Assembly: GCF_026011715.1 (NCBI RefSeq)
Contig: NZ_BRVM01000029.1
Span: 1 to 32,615, forward strand
Direction of reading: 5' to 3'
Length of the DNA: 32,615 nt
From: Cytobacillus sp. NCCP-133
Lineage (GTDB): Bacteria > Bacillota > Bacilli > Bacillales > Cytobacillaceae
Notes under the pieces: generated by a model
What the model was told of the DNA's origin: nothing
Database searches by the model: none
The model's input: the letters and a program-made list of their open reading frames with translations, nothing else
Shown here: positions 31,454 through 32,615 of the stretch, in pieces
Layout of the letters: every line of letters begins with the position of its first letter
How positions within the stretch are numbered: position 1 is the first letter of the stretch
Translations under genes and position numbers: made by a program

Positions 31454-31978
31454 TTGTTTTCCGAAAAATACTACATTATCAATCAGCATTTTATGTATAT
31501 GAAGGGCGAATACGACCCGAATGGAAAGCTGTGTACAATTGTAACAGAATTGAAAAAGACGATCCTCGTCGATAAGGCTCCTTTAAAGATATTGGAGGAC
31601 AGCATCAAATGTATTGGTTTTGATTTACGAGGGGCAATGGCGACTGCCAAGTGGATCATCGGGGATACCCATATGACGCCAGTGATGGTGAATCCAATCC
31701 ATCGAATTTGTGTGTTTCCGGATAAATCAGCCAAAAATGATGAAACCACGTGGTTCAATCCTAATCATATCGTCAGAACAAGGGACTTTAATCGAAAGAC
31801 AAAAATTGAATTTCGAAATGGACAAACCCTTACCGTTCCGTCCAAATTGCCGGCTTTTAACCATAAACTGCAGACGGCAGAACAATTGAGAAATATCACG
31901 ATTGAAATAGGAGAAAATCCAATTTCTTTCATCATTGAACCCCAAATAGACCAGATACGGCTTAGCCATAGCAGATGA
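31454..31978 (+). CDS. comK: Competence transcription factor ComK
   Basis: A 174-aa ComK-family protein. Family landmarks are GEYDPNGKLCTIVTELKKTI, KAPLKILEDSIKCIGFDLRG, HMTPVMVNPIHRICVFPDKS, TTWFNPNHIVRTRDFNRKTK and EFRNGQTLTVPSKLPAFNHK, LQTAEQLRNITIE. ComK is the master activator of DNA-uptake genes in Bacillus and binds paired AT-rich AAAA-N5-TTTT boxes. It is shorter at the C-terminus than B. subtilis ComK (192 aa), the region linked there to regulated degradation. The start is TTG with AAGGAG about 11 nt upstream. I saw no clear pair of K-boxes in front of it. It may be one of two paralogues, as in some Bacillus species. Confidence 0.87.
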   Translation: MFSEKYYIINQHFMYMKGEYDPNGKLCTIVTELKKTILVDKAPLKILEDSIKCIGFDLRGAMATAKWIIGDTHMTPVMVNPIHRICVFPDKSAKNDETTWFNPNHIVRTRDFNRKTKIEFRNGQTLTVPSKLPAFNHKLQTAEQLRNITIEIGENPISFIIEPQIDQIRLSHSR

Positions 31979-32018
31979 TTCACCACCTGCGCTCCCTCAC
32001 GGAACAGTACTTCTTGCC

Positions 32019-32297
32019 TTACCCGCAGCAGGCAGATGAATCCTTCCAATAAGTCCCTAAATAACCCAACAGATCCTTTCGTCCTCTTCCTCCCTGTTTA
32101 ATTAATACATCCACTTGATCCCTAGTTCTTTTTGGAACTAAGATCTCATTCTCGTAAACATGTTCATGAATGGATAACATACCTACAAAGAGAGGTATAT
32201 AGTCTTGAATAGCATGAACATCTGTGCTTTTATTCATTTTGATCGCAAAGTCAGCATCAATGATTACTCTATCCCATTTATAATCAGTCATCTCCAT
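32019..32297 (-). CDS. PIN-like protein, probably C-terminally truncated
   Basis: About 92 aa. The N-terminus MEMTDYKWDRVIIDADFAIK and the following YIPLFVGMLSIHEHVYENEI, LVPKRTRDQVDVLIKQG resemble a Bacillus family with a PIN-domain-like fold; the VIIDAD motif would hold the metal. After residue about 70 the sequence turns into a Gly/Arg/Lys-rich tail that does not fit, so a frameshift with loss of the C-terminal part is likely. GGAGG lies 6 nt before the ATG used; another ATG two codons later overlaps the stop of the upstream gene. It is translationally coupled to that gene (32284-32407). Function unknown. Confidence 0.45.
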   Translation of the reverse strand: MEMTDYKWDRVIIDADFAIKMNKSTDVHAIQDYIPLFVGMLSIHEHVYENEILVPKRTRDQVDVLIKQGGRGRKDLLGYLGTYWKDSSACCG

Positions 32298-32407
32298 CAT
32301 AATCCTCCATAATGGCTTCCCAATCCTCATCAGTAAATTCCTGACTTGTTAAGCCAAAATCACTCGGAGATTTATGTACGATAGATAATAAATACGACAG
32401 TTTATTA
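32284..32407 (-). pseudogene. 3' end of a small acidic-tailed gene cut by an IS3 element
   Basis: The minus-strand frame reads LSYLLSIVHKSPSDFGLTSQ, EFTDEDWEAIMEDYDGDD and TGA, overlapping the start of the PIN-like gene. The frame runs into the terminal sequence of an IS3-family element at 32408, so the 5' part and start codon are missing. The acidic DWEAIMEDYDGDD tail and the overlap with a PIN-like gene recall small two-gene modules, but I recognise no family. Confidence 0.5.
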
Positions 32408-32540
32408 TGGACCCAAGAAACTAGACACGAAATGAGGAGATGTTAAAGTAGGTTTATGAAACAGCGAAAAAGTTATACATCAGAATTTAAATCTCAAATT
32501 GTGCTAGAAATCTTGAAGGAAGAAAAAACCCTAAAGTGCC
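32408..32540 (+). mobile_element. Left end of an IS3-family element, truncated
   Basis: TGGACCCAAGAAACTAGACA at 32408 is an IS3-type terminus. It is followed by the start of OrfA at 32456 (MKQRKSYTSEFKSQIVLEIL, KEEKTLK), the helix-turn-helix subunit that binds the IS ends. The match stops near 32537 (after ACCCTAAAG); the frame then hits unrelated sequence and TAA at 32564. Only about 130 bp remain, so it cannot move by itself. Confidence 0.75.
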
Positions 32541-32615
32541 GGGGGTCAGCGTATAATGGCAAATAAGTCAAGGGTCCAATTAAGATAAAAAAGACCGACC
32601 TTAAGCAGAACTCTC
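32541..32615. other. Unidentified sequence joined to the cut IS3 element
   Basis: Starts GGGGGTCAGCGTATAATGGC, sharing GGGGTCAG with the dispersed 12-mer. It could be the edge of another element that interrupted the IS3 copy. The window ends before it can be identified. Confidence 0.3.

Overview
The window reads as chromosome of a low-GC, endospore-forming Bacillaceae species (Bacillus/Cytobacillus type). This rests on a spore germinant-receptor permease, a ComK homologue, secreted SLH and LysM/3D wall proteins, AGGAGG ribosome sites, frequent GTG/TTG starts and CcpA-type cre sites. Most genes lie on the minus strand. No rRNA, tRNA or CRISPR array was seen.

1-6.9 kb is an accessory, partly decayed stretch. 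It holds a terminated gene remnant, an IS1595-type transposase remnant, a short membrane protein, a secreted cupredoxin, an orphan GerAB-type permease, a small membrane pseudogene, a DUF1772-like protein, another small membrane protein, a GNAT acetyltransferase and a 58-codon Cys-containing ORF. Two kinds of short dispersed repeat sit between these genes.

6.9-15.9 kb is the best-defined system. It is a six-gene minus-strand catabolic operon: M20 amidohydrolase/carbamoylase, M20 deacylase, a 58-aa one-helix protein, a Na+/solute symporter, a class III aminotransferase and an aldehyde dehydrogenase. A textbook sigma-54 promoter (GG-N10-GC) precedes it, and a divergent PAS-AAA+-Fis sigma-54 activator has its own sigma-A promoter. 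The gene order suggests uptake of an N-acyl or N-carbamoyl amine/omega-amino acid, release of the amine, transamination to a semialdehyde and oxidation to an acid. The actual substrate cannot be read from the sequence.

15.9-20.2 kb has paiB, then a wrecked tartrate/fumarate-type operon (DASS transporter, dehydratase alpha, dehydratase beta, FAH-family enzyme). The alpha gene has two in-frame stops and the beta gene two frameshifts. The transporter has a frameshift, and its N-terminal half is inverted onto the plus strand. Only the FAH-family gene is intact.

20.2-30.7 kb has cre sites, a possible 34-aa membrane peptide with a strong terminator, a SEC-C protein, an IS3 remnant, a large secreted nuclease, a 6 x 21-bp tandem repeat, a LysM-3D protein, a C39-like peptidase with SLH domains and a chemoreceptor. 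30.7-32.6 kb has a small XRE regulator with a palindromic operator, comK, and two overlapping small genes cut by the left end of another truncated IS3-family element.

A 12-bp motif (GGGGTCAGGCAC) and a 16-bp perfect palindrome (AATCAAACGTTTGATT) recur in intergenic DNA without an obvious owner. Family assignments are from reading motifs by eye; no database search was run.
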